Counted from the first letter of the stretch, positions 9,063 through 18,973 are shown. The stretch: DNA of 64,000 nucleotides from Sulfurisphaera tokodaii str. 7 (GCF_000011205.1 NC_003106.2:2595938-2659937); one strand, 5' to 3'. Translations and numbers: made by a program. Notes: generated by a model from the sequence alone, not told the origin.

Positions 9063-10912
9063 CTTGTAATTCTCAATTCTCTCGGTATAGATATTCTTTT
9101 CCTAGCTTTCACTCCAGTATATATTAATAAACCTAGAAGTACAGCTTCTGATAAGAATGAAAGAATTAACTGACCTTGTAAACTATTCACAAAGTTAGAT
9201 ACGTAAGTAGAGGCAAAAGCTGATGCCAATATACTTATTGAATATGCTGAGAAAGAGGATAAAGTACATGCTGGGCAAACAGCAACAGATCCAATTATTG
9301 TTCCTAAAAGACCTTTTTTGCCAACTCTATTTTCGAATGTGTAAGATGTAATAGCACCTGCAAGCATTGAAGATGCTATTAACTGTAAAATTTGTAAAGG
9401 ATAAATTACAGCACCAATAATGTGAGGAACGTAAATTGTAATTACTGGTGCAAACATGGGTATACCGAATAAACCTAATAATATTGGTGGGTAAGGATAT
9501 CCATAAACTCCAACATGAATTACCCCAGCAAGAAAAATATAAGCTATTGCAAATGGTAAACTCCATTTAAACCAATTCTTTGGTCTAGGAAGATGAAAGA
9601 CTGTGTTAATTAACTTTGATATTCCATAACCTAGCGTTATACTTCCAATAGTTATTAGTAAAGTCGATACGCCAGTCATAACTGATAAAAATATTAAATC
9701 ATAACCGTTATAGTCAACGTAATAAGGAACATGAGTTAAGAAATATGCTACTTGTACTATAATCATAAATGCACCTATTACTATCCAAATTATACCGCTC
9801 TCTCTACTTTGTGGTAAACTTATCCTTATCTCAACTTGTTTAGTAGCCATAGTGTCTCTAAGATATTGCAAATAGTAAATACCCGCATACCAAGCTAATG
9901 GTGTTCCAATTATCCATGTAGTTATCCAGAGTAAAAGCGATTGAGAAGGAGATAAGTTGAAAAACGGTATAGGATAACCTAAGATTAACGATATTGGTCC
10001 GGGCATAATTAAAGACCATGCAATTACATGGAGTATTCCTAATCTAGCCCAGGGTTTTAAAGTAGAATATCCCATTGCTCCTACAAGTCCACTTATAAAA
10101 GGTAAGATATAAAAGAGAGGTAAATTAGCATATATGTTAAGATATAGAGAGAAGATTATGACATTTAATATTACGGAAAGCATAAACCCATATTTCCATC
10201 TTTTCTGCAACACTAGACCAAAAGCCCCTCCAGATGCTTCACTTAAAACAAATTTAGCAAGAGAGAATGAAGGATTTAATGGTAATGCTATAGAGATTAT
10301 TAGAAATATTAATGTTAGAGTAAAACCTTTTACGCCCTTGCTAATTCCCTTAAGTACTCTTTTTCCGTTTATTTCATTATACAATACGAATGTAGAGATA
10401 AGTAATATAGTTAAGGCTAAAATGACTAGGGTTTCGAAAAGGGTTGTCATAAAAGTTATGGATACGAGGAACGGTATGTTGGCTGCTACACTACCTATTA
10501 GTCCAGTAAATAACTCACAGCTACATGAAAGAGCTGTAGCTATAAGTCCTAGTGATGAGAGAATTTGTGATGTCGCTTTTAATTTCATAGTCATATATAA
10601 GGTAAGGTAAAGAGTTACATTAAGCGCTACAAGCAAAGATAAAAATAATGATATTCCTATAGAAAGAGGTGTCATAGCCCAAGTAAAGTAAGGAGTTGTT
10701 ATTGAGAGAAAGGGTCCCCAAAGTGGAAACGGCATTTGTGATGGCGGTACTGGTGTAGAAGTACTGACTACAAAGTATACTCCAGAAGGAAAATTTATAT
10801 GAGTAATAACGATAAGTCTAGTTAAGAGTTGATATGCAAAAAAATAAAGAACAAAAATCGAAGAAAAAATTAATTTATATCTTCTTAGTCTGAGAACCTC
10901 TAATATATCCAT
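9059..10912 (-). CDS. large polytopic membrane protein with CSC and CPAC motifs
   Basis: About 617 residues with at least 14 hydrophobic segments. Two related parts each carry a cysteine pair next to a small-residue helix: ALSCSCELFTGLIGS near residue 135 and VAVCPACTLSSFSAYS near 555. This suggests an internally duplicated membrane protein whose cysteines bind metal or form a redox pair. I do not recognise a named family. ATG at 10912 follows the stop of the small gene upstream; a GTG at 10921 is also possible. Its place inside the oxidase operon suggests a role in respiratory-complex assembly or electron transfer, which is inference. Confidence 0.6.
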   Translation of the reverse strand: MDILEVLRLRRYKLIFSSIFVLYFFAYQLLTRLIVITHINFPSGVYFVVSTSTPVPPSQMPFPLWGPFLSITTPYFTWAMTPLSIGISLFLSLLVALNVTLYLTLYMTMKLKATSQILSSLGLIATALSCSCELFTGLIGSVAANIPFLVSITFMTTLFETLVILALTILLISTFVLYNEINGKRVLKGISKGVKGFTLTLIFLIISIALPLNPSFSLAKFVLSEASGGAFGLVLQKRWKYGFMLSVILNVIIFSLYLNIYANLPLFYILPFISGLVGAMGYSTLKPWARLGILHVIAWSLIMPGPISLILGYPIPFFNLSPSQSLLLWITTWIIGTPLAWYAGIYYLQYLRDTMATKQVEIRISLPQSRESGIIWIVIGAFMIIVQVAYFLTHVPYYVDYNGYDLIFLSVMTGVSTLLITIGSITLGYGISKLINTVFHLPRPKNWFKWSLPFAIAYIFLAGVIHVGVYGYPYPPILLGLFGIPMFAPVITIYVPHIIGAVIYPLQILQLIASSMLAGAITSYTFENRVGKKGLLGTIIGSVAVCPACTLSSFSAYSISILASAFASTYVSNFVNSLQGQLILSFLSEAVLLGLLIYTGVKARKRISIPRELRITR

Positions 10913-10921
10913 ACATCTCAC

Positions 10922-11080
10922 TCAACTATACGGACTCTCTTGCTTTGCAATATCTACTGGATCTACTTGTTTATCCTTATCAGCAAACACAATTAATAAG
11001 ATATACCATATTGGATAAATTAACGCCATTAGTATATAGCCAACAATCCATAGCATCGCTTCGCTTTCGTAGAGTGCCAT
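10922..11080 (-). CDS. 52-residue single-helix membrane protein of the oxidase operon
   Basis: Reading from ATG at 11080 gives a short acidic N-terminus, one membrane helix (about residues 9-33) and a polar tail DKDKQVDPVDIAKQES. The stop lies ten bases before the ATG of the next large gene. Small one-helix subunits are common in archaeal terminal oxidases (for example DoxE-like), so it may be a minor oxidase subunit. The lack of internal stops, the operon position and the clean hydrophobic/polar division support it as real. Confidence 0.6.
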   Translation of the reverse strand: MALYESEAMLWIVGYILMALIYPIWYILLIVFADKDKQVDPVDIAKQESPYS

Positions 11081-11157
11081 TAAGATCACTCATAAAAACA
11101 TTATTCTCCTAAATATATAAACTTTCCTAAAATTTATTGAGAAAAAAATAAATTAAC

Positions 11158-11769
11158 TTAAAATAAGCCCAAATCTTTAAGTACCTTAACCATGTAATAA
11201 GTCGATGGTACGGCTGCCATTACAAATAACATGTATGAAGTTTGAACAAGCTGATAAGTAGGATATACCGGATAATAGTTAACAGAATAGTAACCAGCCA
11301 TTTCCAAGAATAATTCAGCAACAGCAGCCATCATACTGAACATAGAGAAAAGCGTAAAGCTCCTCATTGCCTTTCCTAGAGCGTCCCAACCAATACCGCC
11401 AAAAATCCCTGCTATAATAAACGATAATATCTGGAGAACCCTAAACTCTGTTGAAATTACACTTAGGTCAAAAAAGTTAGGGAGATACCACAGAGTAAGT
11501 AGTGCACCACCTATACCCCAACTATATAGTACTCCTTTTGTTTTGTAGTTTAAAGACAATATGCTTTTACTTATTTCATCTCCTTTAGAGTACATTAATT
11601 TTGCCAAATACACTCCTATTAATCCTGCTCCCCACACTAACAACATGTCAAAAGAAAACCTAGCTATTTCAAGCTGATTAGCTAGCATTAAGGACAGCGG
11701 ATTTATTGAAGCAATAATTAAAACAAAGCCAAAAATAAGATACCTTTTTTCTTCTGGGGTCAATTCCAT
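11158..11769 (-). CDS. oxidase-operon membrane protein, six helices
   Basis: 203 residues with about six membrane segments and short loops. The N-terminus is MELTPEEKRYL. It overlaps the 3' end of the small gene 11760-11957 by 10 bp, so the two are translationally coupled. Its position after the cytochrome b-like pair fits one of the unnamed membrane proteins of fox clusters (E/F type), but I cannot name it from the sequence. No cysteine motif or obvious haem-ligand pair stands out. Confidence 0.6.
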   Translation of the reverse strand: MELTPEEKRYLIFGFVLIIASINPLSLMLANQLEIARFSFDMLLVWGAGLIGVYLAKLMYSKGDEISKSILSLNYKTKGVLYSWGIGGALLTLWYLPNFFDLSVISTEFRVLQILSFIIAGIFGGIGWDALGKAMRSFTLFSMFSMMAAVAELFLEMAGYYSVNYYPVYPTYQLVQTSYMLFVMAAVPSTYYMVKVLKDLGLF

Positions 11770-11957
11770 AACCCCATTAACAGTCCTCCAACTACCGTAA
11801 CTACACCAGAAGCTACGACAGAGGCTACTAGTGCATCATCTTCATAAAGACTATATGGTAATGAAAAAACCATTATTACTGTTAAAACCCATCCTGCTAT
11901 TCCTAATCCGGCTAATACAGCTCCTAAGACTCTCCTAGATAAATTAACACCAGCCAT
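11760..11957 (-). CDS. small two-helix membrane protein of the oxidase operon
   Basis: 65 residues: a short basic N-terminus (NLSRRVL) and two hydrophobic helices separated by a YEDDA loop. ATG at 11957. The end overlaps the next gene by 10 bp. It looks like a minor subunit of the respiratory complex, judged by context only. A 60-bp spacer separates it from the foxD-like gene upstream, which might carry a secondary promoter (TATA-like ATTTTTAATTATGG region on the minus strand). Confidence 0.55.
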   Translation of the reverse strand: MAGVNLSRRVLGAVLAGLGIAGWVLTVIMVFSLPYSLYEDDALVASVVASGVVTVVGGLLMGLWN

Positions 11958-12018
11958 AATTAAAAATATAAAAAAGATGTTTATAAAGTTTACCTAATAT
12001 GAAGAAACAAACAAAAAA

Positions 12019-12984
12019 TCAAACTTTAATTTTTTCCTTGATTAAACTTCCTATTAAAGTTGCAATTAACGGAATTAACATATATGTTGTAGTAGTAACT
12101 GTATCAAAAATTAAAGCACCTCCAAATAAGGCTAGAGCTGTTAGTGATACTTGCTGATTTTTCTTATATAAACCTATAGCCGAAAATAAGGCTAAAACAG
12201 CTATAAGGAAGAAAATTGGTGGCATCCAGTTTCTCACTCCTAACATACCCAATACGTATGGGAAAGTAAAACCTATAGCCATAGCTATTCCCGGAATTAG
12301 ATTAAACCATGCTATAATGAACACTGGTAAACCCAGTGCAATGCCAGGAATAATATATTTCCAACTTACCTTATTCCAGATAGAATATCCTATGAATATT
12401 ACGCCAGAAATTAACACTAAATATGCTAATAATTCGCCAGAAATTACGTTAATAACATCAAATGAGGAAGATTTACTTAATTCTGTTAACCAGCTTCCAA
12501 ATAGCACTAAATATGCGTCAATGTCTGGGATGATTAACATTAGCATAACTAGTTTATCAGAAACTCTACTTGCTTGCGTAATAACTAGAAATGAAGCTGT
12601 GAGTATTAAGATAGAATAAATGAGTGAAGAGATTATAGGTAATTCAAATCCCGTATAACTTGTACCTAAATACACATGAACCAAATCGAAAAGTATTGTT
12701 AAATAAAGTATTGACCATAAAAGACCTTTTGTGATTTTATTAAGGTTACTGAAATAAGCTGAAAAGAAAAGAACTACAAACTGCAGTATAAATATCATTC
12801 CAAAGGAGAACGCACCTATATAAAACATTATGAGAAAAGGTAATGATCTTGATACATTTATACCAATATAACCTAGGGGTAAGACTCCAATTAGAAATTC
12901 TCTATTAAATATAAGTTCAAAAAATGAAAAAATAATATAACTTAGAAGAAAATATTTTAAATTCCTTGTAATAACATTACTCAT
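12019..12984 (-). CDS. CbsB/FoxD-like integral membrane protein
   Basis: 321 residues with about nine or ten membrane segments and no large soluble domain. It follows directly, with an ATGA overlap, the cytochrome b558/566-like gene. That order and size match CbsB, the hydrophobic partner of CbsA in Sulfolobus, and the foxD position in fox clusters. The assignment rests on order, length and hydrophobicity; no diagnostic motif was identified. It would anchor the extracytoplasmic cytochrome and pass electrons into the membrane. Confidence 0.55.
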   Translation of the reverse strand: MSNVITRNLKYFLLSYIIFSFFELIFNREFLIGVLPLGYIGINVSRSLPFLIMFYIGAFSFGMIFILQFVVLFFSAYFSNLNKITKGLLWSILYLTILFDLVHVYLGTSYTGFELPIISSLIYSILILTASFLVITQASRVSDKLVMLMLIIPDIDAYLVLFGSWLTELSKSSSFDVINVISGELLAYLVLISGVIFIGYSIWNKVSWKYIIPGIALGLPVFIIAWFNLIPGIAMAIGFTFPYVLGMLGVRNWMPPIFFLIAVLALFSAIGLYKKNQQVSLTALALFGGALIFDTVTTTTYMLIPLIATLIGSLIKEKIKV

Positions 12985-13409
12985 ATTGATAATCCCCTTC
13001 TTATTGAATCTATGACTGCATAAATTCCATTAACAATAGGAAAAGTCATTAATAAGAATAACAGTAATAGCATAGACTTAATAAATCTTGGTAGACTCAT
13101 GGAAATCCTATTTAATTCGCTCATCATGGAATTTCTATTCATTATAGCTACAGCTATAATAGGGGATAGAATTGAGTTAGTTATAATAAACAATGGTAAT
13201 ACCGATTGCTGTTGATCAGCTGGCTGTATATAAATTCTCCACCAGAATGATATTGATTTAAAGTCAACAGACTCACCAGCACCCCCTTGGAATACCGCAA
13301 AAGCTACCCAATATGTATGTCCAGGCTGTAATTGAACTTGATAGTGAGACTCTCCTTGACCGTTAGATACACCTACAGTACTAAATGTTCTTGCAAATTC
13401 TACAATCAT
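12981..13409 (-). CDS. foxC: C-terminal part of the broken FoxC/CbsA-like cytochrome
   Basis: This frame begins [13 protein letters not shown] and continues the domain that breaks off in the frame 13514-14761. Removing one copy of the 74-bp tandem repeat joins the two into about 568 residues. The visible part contains an extracytoplasmic beta-rich region, a membrane helix (about 80-103 of this frame) and another hydrophobic stretch near its end. ATG at 13409 is not a natural gene start but an internal methionine. The stop overlaps the ATG of the foxD-like gene (ATGA), so downstream translation may still depend on ribosomes reaching this end. Confidence 0.7.
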   Translation of the reverse strand: MIVEFARTFSTVGVSNGQGESHYQVQLQPGHTYWVAFAVFQGGAGESVDFKSISFWWRIYIQPADQQQSVLPLFIITNSILSPIIAVAIMNRNSMMSELNRISMSLPRFIKSMLLLLFLLMTFPIVNGIYAVIDSIRRGLSI

Positions 13410-13468
13410 CCACGGTCCAGTTGGTGTATTATAAAACTGAAATCCAGTTGCGACTACAGATGGGTCCC

Positions 13469-13617
13469 AGAGTAATGAATCATTAGCTAAACCGTTCCAG
13501 ACTTCCCATGGGGTTATATGAGGATTGTCAATCGATGGGAACAGAGTAATGAATCATTAGCTAAACCGTTCCAGACTTCCCATGGGGTTATATGAGGATT
13601 GTCAATCGATGGGAACG
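13469..13617. repeat. 74-bp perfect tandem duplication inside the foxC-like gene
   Basis: The block beginning CAGAGTAATGAATC (13469-13542) is repeated immediately (13543-13616), with identity running over 75 bases and no mismatch. Because 74 is not a multiple of three, the reading frame of the cytochrome gene shifts after the first pass and meets a stop at 13514. Perfect identity means the duplication is recent, or an assembly artefact. Confidence 0.95.
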
Positions 13618-14761
13618 ATGCTAGATAGTTTCCGCCAATGTAATATATTGAGGATCCATTTACGTATGCATCAGCTATAAGTCCTTGATTAGGTAAGTAG
13701 CCGAGATTTAGAGGATCCTTATATGATGGCCAATGTATATATGGTGGTGGAGAGGTTCTACTGAAGAATGTGGGACCAGGATAACCGGAATCTTGAGTAT
13801 TATTACCTCTTGGATTGTCATTAAAGATCCATAGCTCTTCTTGACCAGCTGACATTGCACCAGAAGTACCAGGCATCATGTGAGGTGTATAAGCTATTTG
13901 CGTCCAATCACTTGGCACACCTCCTAATAGCCACATAATAGCGAATCTTTCTGGATACATATAAGTACTGTTGTAAAATAATGAAACATATCCTGCAGTA
14001 TCCTCTGGATAGAATAAATTATATGCATCTTGGAACCATGTAGTACCATTTAACCCTAGCTTTAAGAATTGCTCAAATGATGTAACATTTATAGTACCAT
14101 TAACGATTAAGTTGATAGAAGTTATGTTTATCGGTTGTCCATTATTTAGGGGTATTCCTTGTGGATTAATCGCACCTACTATTTGCCCATATAGTTTTCC
14201 ACTAACATTATATACGTATATCGTTATAGGATTAACAAGTGCTTGACCCGGTGGATATCCTATCTGTTCTGAGTTAGGTAATGTATATACTGATGCCACC
14301 CCTTGATCTGAGGTCTTATATGATACGTTCACTACCCACCATCCCTCTGGTACTACATTTCCGAATGGTTGCCATATTTGACCTTGAGGAGTCCTTTCTG
14401 GACATGCTAACCATGACTCTTGTCCTACAACCGGTGCCTTCATGTCAATTATTATATATGGTACACCATCAACATATGTCCATGCTGCTCTAACATAGAC
14501 TGTTTTAGTATGGCCAGCAATTCCATCGGGAACTGGTACAGTTGGAACTAAAGGCACTGCGGTCCATGGAATTGTCTGCCAGAATGGCTCTTGCCCCGGA
14601 GTCCCTAAATCAATCGTAGCATTAGGTACATAATACGCTGTGATAGTATCACTAGCTACTTCTGCCGAATTCAACAAATAATCCACGCCATATGCTACTC
14701 CGACTATAACTAAAAAAACTATTAGACCTAGGACAACTAATGATACATATCCATTAGCCAT
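13514..14761 (-). CDS. foxC: cytochrome b558/566-like protein (FoxC/CbsA-like), truncated by frameshift
   Basis: An N-terminal membrane helix (about 5-28) is followed by a long extracytoplasmic domain with patterns such as [34 protein letters not shown] and [20 protein letters not shown]. These resemble the haem-b domain of CbsA and of ethylbenzene-dehydrogenase gamma-type subunits, where Met and His/Lys ligate haem. The frame ends with a foreign tail (CSHRLTILI) created by the 74-bp duplication; the true C-terminus is in 12981-13409. It directly follows the preceding gene, with a GGTGAAGGG ribosome site. In iron oxidisers FoxC is thought to take electrons from outside. Fox versus Cbs naming is inferred from context. 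Confidence 0.75.
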   Translation of the reverse strand: MANGYVSLVVLGLIVFLVIVGVAYGVDYLLNSAEVASDTITAYYVPNATIDLGTPGQEPFWQTIPWTAVPLVPTVPVPDGIAGHTKTVYVRAAWTYVDGVPYIIIDMKAPVVGQESWLACPERTPQGQIWQPFGNVVPEGWWVVNVSYKTSDQGVASVYTLPNSEQIGYPPGQALVNPITIYVYNVSGKLYGQIVGAINPQGIPLNNGQPINITSINLIVNGTINVTSFEQFLKLGLNGTTWFQDAYNLFYPEDTAGYVSLFYNSTYMYPERFAIMWLLGGVPSDWTQIAYTPHMMPGTSGAMSAGQEELWIFNDNPRGNNTQDSGYPGPTFFSRTSPPPYIHWPSYKDPLNLGYLPNQGLIADAYVNGSSIYYIGGNYLASFPSIDNPHITPWEVWNGLANDSLLCSHRLTILI

Positions 14762-15019
14762 TTATCCCTTCACCCCTTTTCTATTTAATTCAAAATGCGA
14801 AATTATGGAACCAATTCCGAATAGGAATATTGCTAAACCCACAAAATTCCAAAAATAGTTTGGGGTTGTTGCTGGAGAACCAAGTGTCATACCGTTGACA
14901 GTAAAGACCTCATGTTGGTAAGTAACTGTTGTTGTACCTACTCCCAATAGTATAACCCCTATTACAACTAGTACTATCCCTATATAGAGGAAATTTTTAG
15001 TAGGAGTCTTCCCTGCCAT
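14762..15019 (-). CDS. small two-helix oxidase subunit
   Basis: About 85 residues: [10 protein letters not shown], a helix (about 10-30), a short outside loop with TVNGMTLGSPATTPN, a second helix (about 50-68) and a basic tail. ATG at 15019 overlaps the foxB stop by one base (TGATG); a TTG one codon earlier is less likely. The tight packing between subunit II and the cytochrome b-like gene indicates a structural subunit of the same complex. I do not recognise the family. Confidence 0.65.
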   Translation of the reverse strand: MAGKTPTKNFLYIGIVLVVIGVILLGVGTTTVTYQHEVFTVNGMTLGSPATTPNYFWNFVGLAIFLFGIGSIISHFELNRKGVKG

Positions 15020-15621
15020 CAATAACCACCTACACCAACACCACTTACACTATATGGAGCCCAAACTCCTTGTGGTGGTACTCCTCCAGTTAAATCTAAA
15101 GCATAGGTATAATTAGCTGTAGCAACTATTGTCCCTACCAACCATGAGTGACCTAATCCTACTGCTGCAGTACCACAATATTCTGCACAAGCTACATGAT
15201 ATAAGCCGGGTTTTGGAAATACTAGGACAATATATGAGTAGTAGCCTGGAACGGCTTCAGCACCGAAATTAAATAGAGTGAAATTACTGGTAGCACTCTG
15301 TACGAAGAACTCATGGAATACGTCTACGCTGTGAATAACAAAAACTACTGGTTCGTCTACGGGAACAACTGTTAGATTAGTGTATATCTTATCGTGAGGA
15401 TAGAAGTCCCAGTGCCATTGTTGGCCAGTAACATATATTATGACATAAGGTCCTTTATATGATCCAAGGGCATTCGCGAAAGAGGCATGGACTACTCCTA
15501 CACCGGCATTGTTATTTGGATTATATCCTATATAGTCATATGAGTCGTATTGTACTTCTAACGAAATTACAGCTACAGTGACTAAGACTAAGAATAGAGC
15601 TATAACAGTGGCTCGTTTCAT
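15019..15621 (-). CDS. foxB: haem-copper oxidase subunit II (FoxB-like)
   Basis: About 200 residues: signal anchor (about 4-22), then a cupredoxin domain with the aromatic [10 protein letters not shown] segment and a CuA-like site made of H103, C145-AEY-C149 and H158. In the canonical site the last ligands read C-x3-C-G-x2-H-x2-M. Here extra residues separate CG from GH, and the Met position is Leu (GHSWL), so the CuA centre may be altered. ATG at 15621 with AAGGGAT upstream is preferred to an in-frame ATG at 15699, which would add a non-homologous leader. It is the second gene of the oxidase operon. Confidence 0.85.
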   Translation of the reverse strand: MKRATVIALFLVLVTVAVISLEVQYDSYDYIGYNPNNNAGVGVVHASFANALGSYKGPYVIIYVTGQQWHWDFYPHDKIYTNLTVVPVDEPVVFVIHSVDVFHEFFVQSATSNFTLFNFGAEAVPGYYSYIVLVFPKPGLYHVACAEYCGTAAVGLGHSWLVGTIVATANYTYALDLTGGVPPQGVWAPYSVSGVGVGGY

Positions 15622-15732
15622 ATTTATCCCTTCTAAATAAAAATAAGCATAATGGTTTTTAAAGTTTTCTTTTACAACATTACTTAATACAATACACAAT
15701 TAGAATTAGAAATCAATTTAAATGTTAATATA

Positions 15733-15774
15733 CACAAAAAGTATTTTTTATAAAAATTTTAATAAAAAAAGAAT
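15733..15774 (-). terminator. U-rich stretch between foxA and foxB
   Basis: Read on the minus strand, the bases right after the foxA stop are dominated by T runs (TTCTTTTTTTATT, then ATTTTTATAAAAAATACTTTTT). Archaeal termination uses such U-rich tracts. It may end part of the foxA transcripts, giving unequal amounts of subunit I and the downstream genes, or simply be AT-rich spacer. Confidence 0.35.
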
Positions 15775-17547
15775 TTACTTATTTATCTTTAAATCAGCGT
15801 CAGCTTTGCTTTCTGTTACCTTTGTAAATCCCTCTCCTTTAGCTTGAGTACCACTAGCTTGTACTCCACTGCTTGAAGAAGCTCTTTCTGTTGCCCTAAT
15901 AAATTCTTCAACCCTAATCATACCATCAGCTGGTAAAGCAACTGGTAACTCTTCCTCCTTATAACCTTCTCTTCTTAATCCATACCTCTCCATAGCTATT
16001 GATAATACGGCCCACATTGGTATATCAGTTTCTTTAATCTTCTCTCCATACAACAGAGTGAGTATTAAGTTAAACGTGAATACTATTAAGGAGAAACCTG
16101 CAACCCATCCTCCAATCATTAATAATTGATAATACGGTTCATAGAAGGCTGCCCAAGCTACTTCTCTTCTTATAAGTCCATAGAAACCACCTATAGCTGA
16201 AGCTGTAACGAACAATCCCATACCCGCCTGCCATCCCCAGAAGTGTAACCATGATAGTTTTTCACTATACCATTTTCTACCAAACATGTATGGTCCGGCT
16301 GCATAAACAGCACCAAAAACTCCACCAACTGAGTATAAGGCTAACATTATGTGGAAGTGTGAGAAAATCCAAGCAGTATTGTGAATTGTGGGATCGACTG
16401 CCTGAACTGGGTTAGTAGGTTCTGCTTGTATACCACCAATTATGTTCCATATAGCGGCAGCATATAAGAATGCTAAACCCGTATCCCATTTTAACTTTCT
16501 AGGATCACCTAGCGTTATAAAGAATAATAACCAAAACGCGGCAAATGGTATTGCAATTAATGCTGTGGTAGTTTGAGCGAAAATATCTCTTAATACCAAT
16601 GGCCATGGGTCGTCTCCTAAGTGATGTACATAAACGCTTGAGCCTAGAACAAACAATACTGGAATTAACCATCTCATAAACCTATAACTATATATGGGTC
16701 TTCTGGCATATAATGGTAATAATGCCACTGTTGCACCGCTTAGGGCGTATGGGGCGAAATAAACTAATGGGTGGTCTGCAAACCAGAATAATCCCTTCCA
16801 TACTTCTGCATTAGGAACACCGAAGAAGTTTATACCTAATCCTCCTATAGGAGAGAATAATGACCACATATCGGCAATAAATACAGATACATTAGCCAAG
16901 GCCATCATTATCATATCCATTACTATGAAACCTATAGCTGTAGGTACTAGTTTGCCTTTAACCCTACCGATAAACGATGTCCCTAGAACAGAAGCAATCT
17001 CCATCCATTCTGCTACTACCATTAAACCATAACCAATGTACCATGTGGGAGAAGCTTTTAATGGATTTAAGAATGTGAACAGATATTGATTTTGTACTCC
17101 TCCTAAATTCATCATTAGTAAGGCAAAATTATTTAGCCAGAAACCAGCATTAGCGATTTTAGGCCATTTTACAAGTCTGGTTCCATTTAATGCTGGTATC
17201 ATGTAGAAAGACAATGCGAATACAAATGTGAAAACCATTCCAAATATCATGTCCATTACGTGATTAGTCATGGCTTGGAAATAATAGGATGGTGAGACCA
17301 CCATTGGAATTCCAGTTGATGCCAATCCAGCCTGTGACCTTAACATTAATGCAAAGGCCCCTCCTATGAAGAACCAGACTAAAGCAGCTATTGCTAGTTT
17401 TAATGATAGAAATCTATAATCCTCAGTATACAACACTTTTAGAAATACGTTCCTTTTTGCCTCTCTTTCTTGTACTCTTTTATATTCCATTGCCCATTCA
17501 GCGAGTCTTTCCATATCTTGCCTTTTTAGTTCCTCCACTGATGCCAT
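15775..17547 (-). CDS. foxA: haem-copper oxidase subunit I (FoxA-like)
   Basis: A 590-residue catalytic subunit that reduces O2 to water and pumps protons. All redox ligands are visible: H96 (low-spin haem, TNHVMD), H259-P-x-V-Y263 (CuB His and cross-linked Tyr), H308-H309 (CuB) and H397/H399 (HFH; high- and low-spin haems). About 12 membrane helices are followed by a polar, Ser/Gln-rich tail. It is first in the operon, with a perfect AGGAGG ribosome site and a TATA box upstream. Context (cytochrome b-like pair, Fe-S operon nearby) favours the fox iron-oxidation oxidase over the SoxB, SoxM or DoxB types. Confidence 0.9.
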   Translation of the reverse strand: MASVEELKRQDMERLAEWAMEYKRVQEREAKRNVFLKVLYTEDYRFLSLKLAIAALVWFFIGGAFALMLRSQAGLASTGIPMVVSPSYYFQAMTNHVMDMIFGMVFTFVFALSFYMIPALNGTRLVKWPKIANAGFWLNNFALLMMNLGGVQNQYLFTFLNPLKASPTWYIGYGLMVVAEWMEIASVLGTSFIGRVKGKLVPTAIGFIVMDMIMMALANVSVFIADMWSLFSPIGGLGINFFGVPNAEVWKGLFWFADHPLVYFAPYALSGATVALLPLYARRPIYSYRFMRWLIPVLFVLGSSVYVHHLGDDPWPLVLRDIFAQTTTALIAIPFAAFWLLFFITLGDPRKLKWDTGLAFLYAAAIWNIIGGIQAEPTNPVQAVDPTIHNTAWIFSHFHIMLALYSVGGVFGAVYAAGPYMFGRKWYSEKLSWLHFWGWQAGMGLFVTASAIGGFYGLIRREVAWAAFYEPYYQLLMIGGWVAGFSLIVFTFNLILTLLYGEKIKETDIPMWAVLSIAMERYGLRREGYKEEELPVALPADGMIRVEEFIRATERASSSSGVQASGTQAKGEGFTKVTESKADADLKINK

Positions 17548-17550
17548 AGC

Positions 17551-17592
17551 TCCTCCTACTGAGAATTAATTGATACATGTGATTTATAAGTA
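17551..17592 (-). promoter_or_regulatory. foxA promoter and ribosome site
   Basis: On the minus strand ACTTATAAAT (17582-17591) is a good archaeal TATA box. It sits at the right distance for a short leader that contains AGGAGG (17551-17557), seven bases or fewer before the ATG at 17547. This is one of the few perfect Shine-Dalgarno sites in the window and suggests strong expression of the oxidase operon. Confidence 0.65.
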
Positions 17593-17833
17593 TCTTTTTC
17601 TAAGATTTTTATTTTCACAAAATTTAATAAAAGTAGGGCAACCCTTAATTTTTTATTATTTTTGATTTATGGAATTTTTTATACATAAAAGATTTTTTAA
17701 AAAGTAAATACCTATAAATTGTCTGAATTCGGAATTCACTTACTACTATCTTTTTAAGAAATAATTTCTCTCAGATAATTGAAAATAAAGAAAAGCTTAT
17801 AAATCAGGGTTCAGTAGTTACTATGAAATTGAA

Positions 17834-18142
17834 ATGAGTGAGGCTAAAATATCTAAATTAGAGGAAATTATAGCCAATTATTCTGATAAATTAGTGAATT
17901 TATTTCCATCTTTCGCTAGACAATCATTCTATAGTAAAAAGGAAATCCTTTTGGTTGTGCTTAAAGCTCTAATTGATAATCAATCAATAGAGAATGCCGT
18001 AAGAGAACTAAGAAAACAAAAAATTGATGTACCCTCAGCTAGTACAGTAAGAAGGAGATTAAAACAGATAGATATCGAGAAGTTAAGGGAATTTGTAAAC
18101 ACCTTACCAGAATTAAAACACTGTAACAATAACGTACACTAG
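17834..18142 (+). CDS. possible N-terminal transposase remnant
   Basis: 102 residues, all helical, with a helix-turn-helix-like stretch IENAVRELRKQKIDVPSAST followed by VRRRLKQID. This is the arrangement seen at the start of several archaeal DDE transposases (ISH3-like), but the catalytic part is missing: the frame ends 18142 in NNVH. A TATA-like CTTATAAAT at about 17793-17801 precedes it, so the fragment may be expressed as a small DNA-binding protein. No terminal inverted repeats were found around it. Either a dead insertion-sequence piece or a domesticated regulator next to the oxidase genes. Confidence 0.45.
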   Translation: MSEAKISKLEEIIANYSDKLVNLFPSFARQSFYSKKEILLVVLKALIDNQSIENAVRELRKQKIDVPSASTVRRRLKQIDIEKLREFVNTLPELKHCNNNVH

Positions 18143-18275
18143 GATTTTTTGTACACTTTTATTCTTATGCAGTATGATGCTTCTACACTTTTTATAAATT
18201 TTATAATTATTAAATATTGCTAAGAAATATAGTAAAGTTTATATGTGCAATTGATAAAATATAATTCGATCTGAT

Positions 18276-18494
18276 ATGAATGTAAAAATGTGGGGGCTAA
18301 TATTAGTAGGTGGTATATTAACAGCTATATCGATAGGATTAGAGGTTATGTATTCCTTCAGCTTACTTAAACCAAATCCAGCGGCATTCTACTATATACC
18401 AGGCGGAATGGATTACGCAGGAGAATTTCTTGCTTTAATAGGGTTAATTTTAATCTTAGCAGGAAGTTTATTTACACGTGAAAGTAATAAATGA
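18276..18494 (+). CDS. small two-helix membrane protein
   Basis: 72 residues with two membrane helices (about 6-26 and 45-64) joined by a short loop containing NPAAFYYIPGGM. ATG at 18276 lies about 35 bp behind GTTTATATG, so the mRNA is probably leaderless. The stop is followed after 14 bp by another envelope gene with a GGTGG ribosome site, giving a two-gene operon between the oxidase operon and the Fe-S operon. It may belong to the same respiratory system; no family is recognised. Confidence 0.6.
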   Translation: MNVKMWGLILVGGILTAISIGLEVMYSFSLLKPNPAAFYYIPGGMDYAGEFLALIGLILILAGSLFTRESNK

Positions 18495-18508
18495 AAATCG
18501 GTGGTTAA

Positions 18509-18973
18509 ATGAAAATTAATAAAAAGGTAATAATTTTTCTTGTCGCTATTGGTATAATTGCTGTGCTTTTCTCGCTCTTTATTTTTGATCGAAGTTTTGC
18601 TTTTAGTATTATCTCTTCTCAATCAAGTAATTATAATTATACTTACGGCACTTTCACAGTTTATATATATAATCCAGCTAATGGGATAGTTAAAAAGGAG
18701 AATATTACTGGAATTATGCTTTATATAGACAACGTAGATGTACAAAACTTACAAATAACCTCAATATCTAACTCAACTTTCTCTGAAGTTCCGGTATATT
18801 ATGTCCAAGTCCCAGTACCTTTGCCTAATGGTAGTGTTATTAATGGTTTTCAAAGAAGTTACGAGATATACATAGGTTATGAAAAAATTTTAATACCAAC
18901 TACAGGTTTATCTTCTGGAAGTTATGTAATAGAATTAAGTGATGGAACTACAATATCAGTAACAATAAGATAA
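18509..18973 (+). CDS. membrane-anchored extracytoplasmic hypothetical protein
   Basis: 154 residues: a basic start (MKINKK), one signal-anchor helix (about 5-24) and a beta-rich outside domain with N-glycosylation sites (NYT, NIT, NST, NGS). The pattern of alternating hydrophobic strands and the lack of cysteines suggest an immunoglobulin-like or small beta-sandwich domain. It is second in a two-gene operon. Function unknown; the location between oxidase and ferredoxin operons hints at a surface role in the same process. Confidence 0.6.
   Translation: MKINKKVIIFLVAIGIIAVLFSLFIFDRSFAFSIISSQSSNYNYTYGTFTVYIYNPANGIVKKENITGIMLYIDNVDVQNLQITSISNSTFSEVPVYYVQVPVPLPNGSVINGFQRSYEIYIGYEKILIPTTGLSSGSYVIELSDGTTISVTIR

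Noticed and set aside
18143-18200. GTACAC repeats behind the transposase-like fragment as terminal inverted repeats
   Set aside because: The two GTACAC words are in direct, not inverted, orientation, and no matching end was found upstream.
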